The notes: generated from the sequence alone by a model not told the origin. DNA of 64,000 nt from Crocodylus rhombifer (GCA_038503035.1 JAVSML010001066.1:124001-188000); one strand, 5' to 3'. Positions 27,337 through 40,657 are shown, counted from the stretch's first letter. Numbers and translations are program-made.

Positions 27337-28109
27337 TAACCAAGTCTACTAAATGATTAGTAACTGTTTTAAGTAATAGTCAGTAAACTGCTACAGATGC
27401 CAAACAGGACAAAAACTATCATGTTCCTTTGACTAGACTATCTAGAACTCATGTTTTGATGATTTATGAGACATTTTACTTCTATTTGTAAGAGTCTGAA
27501 AACATCTGTTCACTATTTATTATTACTGTAAATACTGTTTATACACATATCTTCGAAATAAACTGACCTCATTATGGCAATAAAGTTTGATTATTTTGAA
27601 TAGTATAAAATTTGAATTCTTTCTTTCTTATAACATAGCTGCAAGATTTAAATGGAATGTAAAAAATTCACATCTACTTTCCCATGTAGTTCCTTTTGTA
27701 AATGTTAGTAGTTGGAGAGATCATTAGTAATTGAAATAATCAGCAAAAGTAGTTAATTACATAATGAAAAGGAAAATCTAAACAATTGTTTTAATTTACA
27801 TAAGCAAATATGTTCATATTTGCTAAGAAATGCCTGGAAAGGGATGAAATGTTTGAAACCCTCATTGTTCTGTGTCATAAACCAAACACTAACTAATGGG
27901 TATTTGGAAGAAACTTTCCCATACCATCTGTATTGGCCATTCACACTATTCTAGAATAGATCACTGTTTTGGTTCATTATGCTAATACTTAAGTTCCTAC
28001 TTTTTCTTTTTTGGTTTTGTTTTTTTTTAGAATAAATCTTTAAAAATGTGCCTCTCAACGTCTTGTCTGTGGACAGGTACTGTTATCTAATTCATTAACT
28101 GGTGGCGTG
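27337..28109. other. Intronic DNA, nothing recognised
   Basis: AT-rich with no supported feature. Confidence 0.5.
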
Positions 28110-28865
28110 TGGACTGTTATCTAGTCATATGTTGCTAGCTTTCCTTGTCTGAAGCTGACAGAAACAACTATCCCATCTGGCCACGGACCGTCTGCTTGCA
28201 CCCACTGCTGTGGGGCTGGACAGAGCAGGCGGGGAGAGAGGGCAGGACTCCATGGGGACCAGCTCAGGGATGGGGCAGTGGGAAGGTGGGGAGTGGCATC
28301 CAGGAGCAGGGTGGACAGGCTGGGATCGTGGGGCAGTGACAGTGTGGGGACCAAAGTAAGGGCAGAGCTGTAATCTGCTCCCTGCATTGCATGTCCCTGC
28401 AATGAGTGCCAATGCCATAAGTAGGAAAATGTGGAGAGTGAATTGCAGCTGTGCCCTGGGCCAGCACTGTCACCGCCCCACAATTCTGGCCCCAGCTCCA
28501 GTCTCCACTCACCTGTCCCACTTCCAGACACCACTCCCTGCCCGCCTGCAGCCCTTTCCCATCTGCCCAGCTGAGCATGCCCTGTCTCTACAGAGAACCT
28601 GTCTGTCTGCTCCATCCAGCACACCTGGTGATGGGTGCAGGGTGGACTGGCAGCAGCAGCTGGGCAAAGCAAGCCATTGCCAGGAAGCCAAGTCCAGCTG
28701 CCATTCTGTACTGCCCCTGCCCCTGCCCCACTGTGAGCCTGGAGGTGGTAGGACCAGCCACATGTGCCGTAGCCTGGGCTGCCTCCTCTGCCTGGGCTGG
28801 GTGGGGCCATATACAATTCCTTGGTGGGTCAGATCTGGCCCACAGGCCATATTTTGCCCACCCCT
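28110..28865 (-). mobile_element. hAT-like fragment, GC-rich
   Basis: The right end GGCCATATTTTGCCCACCCCT is nearly the same as the hAT end at 11704-11723. The interior is GC-rich, giving a 231-codon minus-strand frame that resembles no protein I know. The left end was not identified. Confidence 0.5.
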
Positions 28866-29400
28866 ATATTAGGGGGTCTACAAAAAAGTACTTTTATTGA
28901 GAGATAGTTCACACTAAGGAAAAATTAGAAACATGGACCACAAAATGCTAATAGCAATTTTAAAAATAGGTATACTTAATTAGGACAAGGAAATATCCAC
29001 ACAGCAGCAATACAGGCACCATGAACTGCCAGCAAATACTACACAAAGGAAATCTTTATCAGTAGTTAAAAATCACAACTGGGAGATTGTGAGAAGACTT
29101 GAATGTGTCAAAATGAAAGATCAGTTTTAAGCTTATACATGAACTATAAAATAGGTGCTCAGGTGGCAGTAATTTAGCCCAAAGAATACCAGATACTTCT
29201 GAAGATGAAAGATCAACTTCTGAAGATGAAAGATTTTGAAAGTTTCAATGTTCCATTTTTTGAGTCTTTAGAAGGAACATTAGTAACTTTAAAAATTGAT
29301 TGTGTTTTAATGATTCTGACTTAATGATGATTAATGAAAATCCTGCATTTCTTGGAGCATGAACGTTGGGCATTTAATTTGATTACTGTAACTTTTTTTC
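28866..29400. other. Intronic DNA with a tiny tandem duplication
   Basis: ACTTCTGAAGATGAAAGAT is repeated in tandem at about 29198-29237. Otherwise nothing recognised. Confidence 0.5.
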
Positions 29401-29893
29401 TGGGTGAGAAACAATCTCTGTGGTTGCGTTCCCCATGAATAGGGGCATGCGGTTGTTGCAGGGAAAAAAGCAACAGCATAAATTCATGCTGCTGCTTTTT
29501 GCCCTGGCACCCCCCCCGAATGTGGGGTTAGAGTGGGAAAAATTACTCTGGGTGGGGGAAGGAGGGTGGGGCAGCACCTGGGCTGGCCCCAGAAGCATTA
29601 CCTGGGATTGTAAGGGGCCTCCTGGGGCTCCACTGGCAGTGATCTGGATGTGTGGAGCCTGGCCAGCAACTGAAGCAGGGCTCTGTCTGGCCAGGTTCCA
29701 GTTTCAGGCAGCGCATGCTGCTACCATGTGCACCACCCCACTTTCTTCTTGAGTGGGTTTTTTTACATTGGGATCTTCTGATGTCAAAAAACCTGCCACT
29801 CTGCAAATTAGCAGCACAGCAAATGCCTGCACCTGTGGCACATGCAGTTTGCAGTGCCACAAACTGCACATGCATGTTAGTCTGGATGCACCC
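29401..29893. mobile_element. Probable MITE, GC-rich centre
   Basis: The right end GTTAGTCTGGATGCACCC resembles an inverted MITE terminus. The left end is poorly preserved (near TGGGTGAGAAACAATC). Boundaries uncertain. Confidence 0.4.
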
Positions 29894-31554
29894 AGTGAGG
29901 TTATGCAGGTTATCACATTTGTAGCATCATGCCTTAGTTTTTATTTATTCTTTTAGCTAGTTATGCATAACATATATAGTTTTTCATTTGCTGTTGTTTA
30001 GTTGTTCTCTTCTAATTCTCTGTATTGACTGTCATACGTAAAAGTAAATTTAAAAATGTACTGACATTGGTTTTTGAACAGTTAAGTGTCACTAAAATCC
30101 CATTTGAATGACCTATTCTCTTCAGAAAAAGTTCCTGGGCTTGCTTGAGCTATAACATACAGCTTTGCCTGCACCAGCAATCAAGGAGGTCTGAGAAAGG
30201 ATTATGACTTTGTGAGTAATGCATTACAGTCTTATGGTTTGCATCTTTATTTGCTTTCAGTGGGGAGGTTGGCTGTTCTGGCTGGAGTGCTGGTGGATGA
30301 GGCTCACACCTGGGGGACAAATCAGGCACAGAGAATCAACACTCATCCAGAGTCTGGAGCCACTATGTAGAAGCCCTACTTATTGTAGCAGTGCAAAAAG
30401 TTGTTTTGCTTGTTGGCCCCAGCACAGCAGCATTAGGGAAAGTCCCAAACTGGCTCTGAGAGGAGGATGAAGTACTTTATTATAGACTTAACACTGGCAC
30501 TTAAAATCAGGTTTCAGGGAAAACTCACTGTAGAGTAAGTAAACTCAAAGCTAAAGGGAAAAGAGCAATAAGAGGTGGTAAATGGGAATGAATTCAAAAT
30601 GTGGATTATACGCCATATTTTACAGGAGATGTATCCATGGTGACCTATATCTACTATACAGCTGTCAATAAGTAACCTCTTTAGATGTTACTGCTGTCTA
30701 CCAGCACTGGCAGAGCTGGGTCTGGTTTTAGCGGAACCTCTGTAACTCCTGCTCACTGCACTGCCCTGCTGTTCTTGAGGGGAAGGTATGTTCTGAGCCC
30801 AGTACCCACTTGCATTAACAACTGCACCAACACACTAGCCATTTCCCTTCCTGGAAAGTGAGGCCGAAGGAAGAGCAGAGTTACTTGTAGCTTCCGTGTT
30901 ACAGGACCTACCATGAAGTGAGTCTACTGCCATTTTATACCCTCAAGGAATATACCCTTCCCTTACCCAGTGGAATTCCTTAGCTCACAATCTTAGTACT
31001 CAGGCTGCTCATGGGGGATGGGGCAAAATTGCCTCAAAGAACCATATCGTTCAGCTCTTATTGGTGAGTGAATAGATAGGGTTGTGCTGCACCACATTGG
31101 CAGCTGCAGTGGTGGTGGTGGTAATACCAATGGGCGCTGCAGTGTACACATCTTTGCCCCAGTCCTTTAGTCCTGCTTCAAGACAGATTATATTGTGGTA
31201 CAAATGCAATCTTCTCTAAAGTCCTCTCTCATTGTTACCACCAATGGATCTGCATCTGTCATGAATTAACAGTCCTAATTTTGCCAAGCTATATAAAGCT
31301 ATGATGTGTCAGCTTCCATGTGCTTACGCAATAAATACAACTCATTTTCCTTTCGTAAAGAAAGGAACTTTTTTCAACTGTGAACACATCATTTAATATA
31401 AAATGGCAATGCTTGAACTCTCTCTCACAAATCTGCTGTCAGGAAAATATTGTTCATCCAGAGAATATTAAAAATAAGACAGATAAGAATATCAAACAGA
31501 AAAATGCAACAAGAGGGTAAAAAACTACAGAAAAGAAGTTGCTCCTGCACATAC
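29894..31554. other. Intronic DNA, nothing recognised
   Basis: Mixed composition; a CTGG/GTGG-rich patch near 31090-31130. No supported feature. Confidence 0.5.
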
Positions 31555-31645
31555 AGCTGCCAAGGGGTTAGACAGGATGACCTCCAGAGGTCCCTTCTCA
31601 GCTTTTGTTACTTCTAAGATTTTGCAATTCTATTATTTCTGCAGG
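31555..31645 (+). mobile_element. Old CR1 3' tail
   Basis: GGGTTAGACAGGATGACCTC, then AGGTCCCTTCTCAGC and AAGATTTTGCAATTCTA match a worn CR1 end. Confidence 0.7.
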
Positions 31646-33275
31646 ACTTAAAATAATAAACAACATCTAATTATAGATCTAGAAATGCTTATAGTTAGAG
31701 AAATATGAATATGAAATACAATTATAGGCACTAATTCAACTAAGCAGTTAACTGCATACTTAATTTTAATTGACTTCTCTGGAATGACTCATGTTTACAA
31801 TTATAATACCTAGACAATTATCTGCAATATTGAATTATTAGGCAACAAAATTAGAAGGGAAAAAAACCTGGGCTGAATTTTCAGATCTTATGGAAAGCTT
31901 TATTTTAGTATGAGTTTTGCCTGAGTAAAGCTGATAGATTCCAACAGAAGAGCCTCAATCTGATTTTGCAAGCTGCTGATCATGCAGTTGGCTGCACTGC
32001 TCACTCATTTGGTACTCTCATCATCAGAGGTGTAAATAGGAACTTCTGTTGCTCTGGGTGGAAAAGGGAGGTCCCAAGCATCAGAGAGTTGTGGCATGGG
32101 CTTCCTTCTGGCACCTCCTCTGAATCAGCACTGGGGGTAGTTGCCCTGCTTGCTCATCCCTGTGGCACAGACAGGAGAGCAGCTCCTTGTTGTAACTCAT
32201 GGTGCTTCGCAAGAAGCATCATGTTGCAATAATCCCCACCAGACCTAACAGATGTTCACTGTTGGGACCCAGGGGTTGGGGAATCAAACTGATATTTAGA
32301 CTGGCTTGAGCCTGCAGCCCCCATCCTTTAGCAATGCCCATCCTCCCTCCCAGCCCCAGAGCTGTCTTTAGAATGGGAGGGGAGAAAGGGAGCAGAGGGA
32401 GTTCATTTTGGGGGCTGCCCAGTCAGGGCTAGAAGATGGGACAGGTGGATTGGAGCCCTCACTTTGGCAGGGGGATCCAATCAACCTGCCCCACCCTCCA
32501 GGACTGGCTGGAAAAACTCCAGACCAAACTCCCTCTGCTCCCTTTCATCCCTCCCATTCTGAGGACAATTCCTGGAGCAGGTCAGCCCAGCCCTGCTCCT
32601 GGAGCACACAGACATGAATTACGGAAGGTGCTCCATTTTGGAGCATCTGAACCCTCATGCAATGAGGGTTCACATTGTCATGGGATCAGGCCCTTTTAAA
32701 GCACTGTAGCCATGCAGTTGTGTTTGGTCACAGTTGTTGAGCCCTTTCAGGGGCCAGACCAGGTGAAAACTGTTACTTGTCTGCACCTCTACTCTGCATC
32801 TTATTGGATTGAGCCTCTAACTGGTAAAGAAAATAACATATGCTATGAAGGGTGGAGACCATTATAAATAAGACACTTTTCTGTGGATTACTGTGCATAC
32901 TATCATTGAGACAGATATGGCCGCACAAGAATCAAGAAAGGGGGAGTAAAACCTGAGTCTCTCCCAGAACACTGTATTCAGGCATCATAGTTCTTGATTT
33001 TAGCAAGATTATTCCATAGAGACATGGAATTATCTTGTCATAGTTTGATGTGAAAATGAATGAGAGCAAATTAGTTTCAGAAAACCCACAGGACTGAATT
33101 CTTTTCTGTTTCTGGATATAAATGGCAGTTTCCTAGTTATCTGTCTGGCTGGTTTTGACCCTGGCTTTACATTATGGATGTATGTGTACAGGTAGACTGA
33201 ACATGTGCAACAGACCTAGACACTGGCTGGGTACTTGTAACACTAGGTACATGCACAGGTAGGCATAGATCTACT
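31646..33275. other. Intronic DNA with a GC-rich patch
   Basis: 32030-32700 is GC-rich like the MITE cores elsewhere, but I could not find terminal inverted repeats. The rest is AT-rich. Confidence 0.4.
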
Positions 33276-33607
33276 ATTGTGGTTCATTGGTAGAATCCTT
33301 ACTTACTATGCAGAAGACCTAGGTTCAGTTCCTAGATGTGTATATGATTTGAGGCATTGGTGACCTTTTATGCATACACCACGATCCAGAAGGCTTGATG
33401 GTTGCTGCCTACTACTATCTAGCCATAAATCCTGGATGTAGGTGGGGAAGACCCAGGTCCCTTCCATATTTTATCTCCAAACGCAGAGTGGTTAGTTTGC
33501 TTAATAAGGAAGCTAGAGAACTTTGTTGTGGGTCCCCCTTGCCCAGAGCTTGTTTGAACCTCTGTCTCTCTGACTTTCCAGTATAATACTCTAATCGCCA
33601 CACTACA
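33276..33607. mobile_element. Two tRNA-like SINE heads facing each other
   Basis: At the left, plus strand, a tRNA-like head has a box A (TGGTTCATTGGTAG, 33280-33293) and box B (GGTTCAGTTCC, 33322-33332). At the right, minus strand, another has box A-like GTGGCGATTAGAG and box B GGTTCAAAC (33552-33560). They converge about 200 bases apart. Either two unrelated SINE insertions tail to tail or one two-headed element. Not functional tRNA genes: acceptor stems do not pair. Confidence 0.6.
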
Positions 33608-34276
33608 TGTTAGATATCATCACATCTATTCTCTGGACTCCTTTTCAGGCTGACCACTGCCCTTCCATTTAATAATCACTGGAGAAATGGATGGAAAGCA
33701 GTGTAGTGTGATGCCATAACAGGTAGACAAAACCAGAATGATTTGATTCAACTGCACCATTTTTTGCAGATTAAATGTAAATTACTAATTCAGCAATAAG
33801 AACTTGAAAAGTCAGATAGTCATAAATATCTGATAAGGTATGATACCTTAATACAAGAGGGAAAATGTCAGACTGTCTGAATTTGAAACTGGATTGAGAC
33901 ATCTTAAATAAACAGGAACAACTAAAAGATTAACAGATTTTTAGTTACTTGAACCCACACAGAAAGAGACAAATCACTGCATCTAAAAGAAAATTGGTAA
34001 TTAGAACAGCAAAATCACATAGAAGAAGACACTTCCTTTAAGGGTTCATTTTACCACCTCCTCAAAATCTTGAAAAAACATTACAGAAGAAATTAGCCAC
34101 ACATTGAATCTCCATACCAATTATCACCAACTGAAGAGTGTGAAAGGCTGTAAACAACCTAGTCCAAAGCCCACTGAAGTAACTGGGAGCCTTTCTACTA
34201 ACTACAGATCAGGTCCACAGTGAACTGAAGGACACTTTTCTGCTGGTGGGTAAGTCCTTTTATATGCTTCCATCTA
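33608..34276. other. Intronic DNA, nothing recognised
   Basis: AT-rich with no supported feature. Confidence 0.5.
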
Positions 34277-35959
34277 GGCTAGGGACAGATTCAAAAAGCC
34301 AAAGCCTGAATTGATTCAATTGTTGCAGGTTAGTCTAACCCGCCTAGATTGAACCACTTTGCAAGTGACCAGACGTTCCCTCTGGACTGAGGAAATACAG
34401 GCACATGCCTGCAGTGGCTCAGGCCAGGTACCAAGGGGTGCTAGAGCACACCCTTGGCTGCAGGGAAGCTGTGCTGCGGGGGAGCATGGCCAGCCCTGGC
34501 AATAGCCTGAAGTGAACTGGCCAGGGAAGGGGCTTAATTCTTGCCTCCCCATCCAATGGACCCAAGCCGGGGTCTGTGTGGTGCTCTGTCCTTGCTGCCA
34601 CAGTGACGGGGATAGGGGCATGGCCAGATGCTGGCCAGCATGGCTTCTGAGGTAGAGTGTGCAGGGAGGGGATTTATTCTCCCTTCTGCCCCCAGGGAAC
34701 CACAGCAGCAAGGGGGGAGCAACCATGATGGGGGCTGCAGCCCCTCTCATGGCTTCCTGGAATGCAAGCTTCTTCCCAGTGGGGGGCTGCATTGCAGGAA
34801 GCGGGGTGGGTAGGGTAGGGTGGTGAGAGCTGCTGCAGACTGTGCAGGCAAGCAACAGCAGCACGGGGGGGGGCGGGGGGGGGGAGGTTGTTGGGAGGCT
34901 ATGGCCATTCCGAGCCCTAGTGCCGCTGCTCACCCCACACAGTCTGTGGCAGCTCTGCCTCCACCCTCCATCCTGTCCCCACCTGCAGTACAGCCCCCCC
35001 ACCAGGAAGAGGCTCACGCTCCAGGAAGCCATGAGAGGAGCTGCAGCCCCCATCATGGTAGCTCCCCCCTCACTGCTCCAGCGACAGAGGTGGGGGTGCA
35101 GCCAGAAGTCAGCTGAAACGCCCCCCTTAGGTAAAGGGGCAGGGAAGGGAGTTATTTCCCCGCTCCCTCCGGTGCCTGGCAAAGTGGGCAGGGAGGGGGC
35201 TTACCCTGACGCTTGCCCTGTGCAGGAAGCAATAGGCTGCAGCAGCAGTCAGGGCTGGCAGGCCCTGGCTGCGGTTCTCCAGGGGCAGAGCGGGGAATAA
35301 ATCCCTTCCCTGCTGCCTCTGCCTCACGGATCATGCTGACTGGCATCTGGCCATGCCCTCTCTCCTGCCACTGTGGCAGCAAGGGGGGAGATCCAGGCAA
35401 ATCCCAGCTTGGGTCTGTGTTGGTAGGACAGGGAGGGGTGCCCTCCCTGGCCAGTTCACTTCAAACTACTACTGAGGCTGGCCATGCCCCCTGCCACTGA
35501 AGCAGTGAGCCCAGAAATGCCTGGCAGGTCTGTGCTAGTGGGACAGGGGAGGGAGAGGGGAATAAACTTCTTCCCTGCCCACTTCATGTTAGGGGGGGCA
35601 GGCATCTGTCTATGCCCCCACTACTGCCCATCCATACTCCTGCTAGGGAGCAGAGGAATGGGGCCAGCCCTGCTCTCTTGGAGCAGAGAGCACAGCCCCA
35701 CCCAGGGCTGCAGAGCATGCTAGGATGCTGTGGGACTCTGGTTTAACTTAAACTGGGAAAGGGTCTGGGAGAGATGTTCCATAAATCAATTTGAGCTCAT
35801 TTAGTTAAGTCTGATACTACATTCAACCAGGTTTATCTCAAGCCAGTTTCAGCCATTTTGAAACTGGTGTATGTGCACTGACCTTATGTTCTGTTACAGG
35901 TTTAAATCAGTTTCTGTTCACTTAAACCATTTTACGTGTTACAACTTCTGTCTATAGCC
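34277..35959 (-). mobile_element. GGCTAGGGACAGA element, copy C, with fold-back core
   Basis: Opens GGCTAGGGACAGATTC and closes TTCTGTCTATAGCC. Its AT-rich arms match copies A and B in reverse orientation. No clear target duplication (CTA left, AAA right). The GC-rich core is a large interrupted inverted repeat: 34690-34858 pairs with about 34915-35085, and 34440-34690 pairs with about 35262-35500, with an unpaired insert of about 180 bases in the right arm. This explains the similar open frames on both strands. Not a gene. Confidence 0.75.
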
Positions 35960-36110
35960 AAAAAGATGCCACACAAAGCTTTCTTTCAATGGGCTAGCTC
36001 ACATCACAACGTGATATATGTCTGCCTACAAAAATCTATTGTGCCAAATATGACTGACTTCCTACCAGCAATGTAAAAATATTGCAATCCTGTAATGCAA
36101 TCCTGTAAAT

Positions 36111-37136
36111 CAGGCCTGCAGGCCAGATCCAGCCCACCAACTGATTGCATCTGGCCCACAGCTCTCCCTGCACCACTCTGCTTGGAGCTGAGCCCTACTC
36201 ACTCCTGCCTGGGGCGGGCCCATGGGCATCACCAGCACAACCCTGGCCCCAGCCAGCATACACAGCTTCCACATGGGTCTGCTCTTGCTGCTGCTGCTGC
36301 AGCCACCCAGGTACTCTTTGGTGCTCCGCACCTCCAATAGCTCCTCTTACCCTTGCTGTGCCACTCTGGGCAGCAGACAGAATGGGAAAACAGTGGCATG
36401 GGGGAAGCTGCAGCTGGGTGGCTCCTGCCCCGGCACACAGGGCTCCAGCTCCCAGCCACCTTCCACCCATTCTGCCTGCCCAGCATGATGAGCAGTGGCT
36501 GAGGCCAGTGCTGTATCATTGGCAGGCACAGGGTGGGTGTGGGCAGAATCACAGCATGGACTGTCCCAGGCAAGAGTAGGCAGGGCATGGCCCCATGTGG
36601 AGCGCCGTGGGGACAAACCTGGGCTGGATGGTGGGGGCGCACGGCACCTGCATCAATACCATACCACCCGGGCAAAGCTCCACTTCACATACTTCATGCT
36701 CCCTCTCCCTACCTCCCCTCACTCCCAGCTGACTCCCAGGACCTAGGTCACAGGCAGCCCTCCACTCATACATGCATACCCCCCCACACCCAAAACACAC
36801 ACCCCACACCCCCACACCAAACACCTCCCATCCCCTCACCCCCACCTCTATCTCCCTTCACACAATATACAAGACTAAGATTTAATTTTGACCTATTATA
36901 CAATTACCTCTATACTCAAAAAACCATAAATCAGTACAAAAATATTTTTAAAATAAAATTAAAACATTATAGTAGATATTTTATTTTTAGTATATATATT
37001 TTTATCTATAATTTGTTAAAATGATATCTTCTGAAAGATAAAGTGAGATCTTCTAAATCATTTTATATGTGTGGCTCTCAACTTCCCACCAAAACTCATC
37101 AAGTGGCCTGCCAGCCAAAATAATTGCCCATCGCTG
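36111..37136. mobile_element. Complete non-autonomous hAT element
   Basis: Starts CAGGCCTGCAGGCC and ends AATTGCCCATCGCTG (inverted CAGCGATGGGCAATT). Flanks CTGTAAAT (36103-36110) and CTGTAAAG (37137-37144) are an 8-bp duplication with one change. The left half is GC-rich, a C/A-rich tract lies at 36776-36860, and the right third is AT-rich. 1,026 bases, no transposase recognised. Confidence 0.85.
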
Positions 37137-37144
37137 CTGTAAAG

Positions 37145-37739
37145 ACTTACATGCATACTTAACTTTGTGCAGTGTGACTACTGTGATGTGTGAAATTAAG
37201 CATGTCCATAACTTTTGCAGGACTAGCTGTCTAAATTCTTGCTTATATCATTATAACCTCAATTATTTTTATAATCTCTAACACTAAATTGAAAAAATGC
37301 CACCAGATCCATGTGCACCTGACAAAAATTAAAATACTTAATACACCATTAATGCTAGGACAAATTAAATAAAGACATAATAGAGGTAATAAATTTTAAA
37401 AAACTAAAGTAACTTTGCTGACTGAAATCTGATGTATGCTGCAAAAACTCAGCATCTTTGAGTCAAGTATCCAAAAACTGAAGTGTACAGAACCATTGGC
37501 CACTTCTGAAAATGTTAGCTACAGTTTGTATCTGTATTTACAAATAGAGAAAGCCAATTTGCCTAACTCAGAAGTCAAATTATGGGAAGAGAACTTAATG
37601 GTGTCAATTAACAAATCATATTTTAAGTCATTACAGAAGGATCAATAAAATACCAGATGCCAGAATCAGTACTCTGCCTATATGAATGCTTAAAACATGG
37701 AAAAATCTTTAATGGACACTTTAGTAGTCTATTTTTAGC
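37145..37739. other. Intronic DNA, nothing recognised
   Basis: AT-rich with no supported feature. Confidence 0.5.
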
Positions 37740-37912
37740 ATCCATAGCTAGGCCAGGATGTTGCTTACTGGATCTCTGCTTCATTTTGTTCTGTTTTATT
37801 GTATCTATGTTAGTTGCCCTTTTAAATTGTTCTGTTTCTCTTACTGTAAACTACCCTGAGTCTTGGTTGGGAAGGGTGGCATATAAATTACAAATAAATA
37901 CATACATTTGTA
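37740..37912 (+). mobile_element. LINE/SINE 3' tail ending in AAATAAATA
   Basis: Carries the familiar 'TAAACTACCCTGAGTCTTGG ... GGGTGGCATATAAATTA' end followed by (AAAT)n, as in L2/RTE-type tails of amniotes. Family not certain. Confidence 0.6.
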
Positions 37913-39482
37913 AATTATATCTTAAACAAAAAGTATTATATTATTTGAGAAAGGTCAGGCATATCTCATTTATTTAACTATCAGCTGTAAGGCTTTGCAA
38001 ATACTATTCAATGAAAAATACTGCGATCAAATTTAGCCAGCAATTTTTTGAGGAAGACCATGATTCACTGACTTGTTGGAATTTTTTGACGCCATTATAT
38101 CGAAAAAAATTTAGAGGATGTCAAATACTTTGTTATGTAGAAATATCTGAAACTATAAAAGCATACAGGTAACAGGCAGTATCTGGCAGTTTTTCATTAG
38201 TAAAAGGGGATCATTTAAATTTGTTACTGAGAATAAAATAATGAGTGGTTTACATCTACATTAGTTTCAGACAGTGAAGTTTACTATAATAATTCAGTTT
38301 AATTCTGTTTATTTAAAAAAATGTAAGAATTCTTTTTTGACAAAGTATTTCAAGTAACTTGCAAAGTGGTCTGATTTTCGCAAGATTCCTCTTTCTCCCT
38401 CTCTCTCTCTACTAATTCATCCCTGCTACCCTTCTCCAAATGCAAACATATATCTAAAATACTTTGGATTTACAACAGCATGAATCTGGTTAAAAATAAA
38501 AAGTAACGGAATTAAAGCTGCCTAGAACTGAGGCAACTGGGCCTGCTAACTTTAAAATTCTACTCACATGGGACTTCTAAATTAGGCAAAGTTTACCAAA
38601 ATGACCTTCTGTATATGAGAACTTAAAACAGCGGGGCTGGATAAGAATTATCCCTCTATGAATGTTATATCCATGTCTATATTTTGATGGAAATACAGAA
38701 CATAAAACAAGAGCAATTCACTAGTAAATAAGGTCCATGCAGAGTAGGGCATAGTGGGACACAAAGAACCTGTTTATACTCAGTTGATCCCAGGGATAAT
38801 TCTTTGTCAGCCCAGTCTCTATTCTGCTATAATATTAAGGTTAGCACTACCTGAGATGAAATATTTCACATGCTTAGATGTTTTTAAAAACTTTTAAAAG
38901 TACTTACCTGCATTTTTAGGTACTCATATAACTTTAAAAAGTGGTTCTACAGCCTCATTAGAAGTTGCTATTATTAAACTATTTATTTACAAACCCAAAG
39001 CAATATCAATAAAACGTTGGTCTGGGCATAATGTACTGAACAAGAGATTCACCCTATAATATCCAGAGATCCATAAGAGATGCTCAGCATGTCCGGTACT
39101 GAGTCCTAAACATGAAGTGAATTGTTTTACAAGAAATAATACAAAATGTATACACTCCAATTACTGCCTTGCAGAGAAGGTTAGGAAAAAAACTATCATC
39201 TCTGCTGGCTCTAAGTAAACCATGTACTAATAAAATAATAAATATATTGATCATTTTCTTGAAAGACTAAAATATGACTTCAAAGTAAGAACTAATTTTC
39301 CTGATACCCCCAAGATGATAAATCTGAGGCAAAGAGAAGGCTAAAACTTACATTTTCAAACTTAAGTGCTTAAACAGTACTTTCAGGTACCCAGTTAAAG
39401 TCAATAGGAGTTGTGGTTGCTCAACCAATGAAAAATCAGGCCACAGTGCTCTGGATTTTTTATTAATCAGGTACCTGTAGGA
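37913..39482. other. Intronic DNA, one CT tract
   Basis: A (CT)n microsatellite lies at about 38391-38410. Otherwise AT-rich with nothing recognised. Confidence 0.5.
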
Positions 39483-39797
39483 CAGTGATTCTGAACCAGG
39501 ATGTCATGGTACCTTGGGTGCCTTGAGATGATTTCAAACATGCCATAGGGTGCCTCACAATTGTAGCACCGTGAAGTACGCAAACATAATTTACATGATA
39601 AATCCACAGATTTCAAAAAGGAATCGTGTGTCAAAAACACTGTGACCAATTCAAGTCTTTCTGAATTCTCTGCAACAGAAGAATTACTCTATTTTTCTGT
39701 AGTCAAAAAGCAAGTGAAAACTAAGAGCTGATATTTTTCAAGGGTGCCTTGAGTCTAATGAGGGATACCTTAAATCTAAAAAGGATGAGAAGCACTG
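39483..39797. mobile_element. Non-autonomous hAT, worn
   Basis: Ends CAGTGATTCTGAACC and GATGAGAAGCACTG are the Charlie-type terminal repeats. GGTGCCTTGAG-type words recur inside, in both halves. No clean 8-bp duplication is visible. Confidence 0.65.
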
Positions 39798-40234
39798 ATT
39801 TAGTGTGTCCAACTGGGTTCCCTGGTACTTAAAATCACTAGGTAACTTTTAAAATCAAGCCCACAATGATTAATAGGAACATCAGAAAATTCTAGCTTAA
39901 GATGATGAAAATAACAAGATGATTAAAATAACAATATTAATCTGTCCTCCTTTCTGTTGCTTGCTTGGTTCCTACCACTGAAACTCACTTTCTCTTCTCT
40001 TTTCCTGGGTACACACTATTTTGCACTGTTATGAAGATCAGTGCAATTCCAACGACTTTATAAAAATCATTCTTTATTTAAGAGAATACTATTATCGTGT
40101 TTATTATGGTCTCTCTTTCATATGCCATTGTAGGATTACAACATTCATAGATTAATATCTAAAATTAATATCTAAAGCCATTCAACTGCTACAGGGGTAG
40201 CCACATGTATTGAGTTTAATCACCATTACATCAT

Positions 40235-40657
40235 TACACTACATTATGATGACAGGCTGAGAGCCATGGGACTCTTTAGCCTGGAAAAGCGCAGGCTCAG
40301 GGGTGATCTGATGGCCACCTATAAGTTTATCAGGGGTGACCACCAGGATCTGGGGGAACGTCTGTTCACCAGAGCGCCCCAAGGGATGACGAGGTCGAAC
40401 GGTCACAAACTCCTGCAAGACCGTTTCAGGCTGGACATAAGGAAGAATTTCTTTACTGTCTGAGCCCCCAAGGTCTGGAACAGTCTGCCAGTGGAGGTGG
40501 TTCAAGCACCTACATTGAACACCTTCAAGAGCAAATTGGATGCTTATCTTGCTGGGATCCTATGACCCCAGCTGACTTCCTGCCCTTTGGGCAGGAGGCT
40601 GGACTCGATGATCTCCCGAGGTCCCTTCCAGCCCTAATGTCTATGAAATCTATGAAC
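40235..40657 (+). mobile_element. CR1 LINE, 3' end only
   Basis: Encodes in one frame the CR1 C-terminus (MGLFSLEKRRLRGDLMATYK ... DRFRLDIRKNFFTV). It is followed by the CR1 3' UTR (GGCTGGACTCGATGATCTCC) and the tail CTATGAAATCTATGAA. 5'-truncated. Confidence 0.92.

Noticed and set aside
28121..28816. 231-codon minus-strand frame
   Set aside because: GC-rich interior of a hAT-like element, Pro/Ser/Cys-rich with overlapping frames on both strands, no family resemblance.
33276..33340. Functional tRNA gene
   Set aside because: Box A and B are present but the acceptor and anticodon stems do not form; it is a SINE head.
34316..35182. 288-codon minus-strand frame
   Set aside because: Lies within the fold-back core of copy C; similar frames appear on both strands because the core is an inverted repeat.
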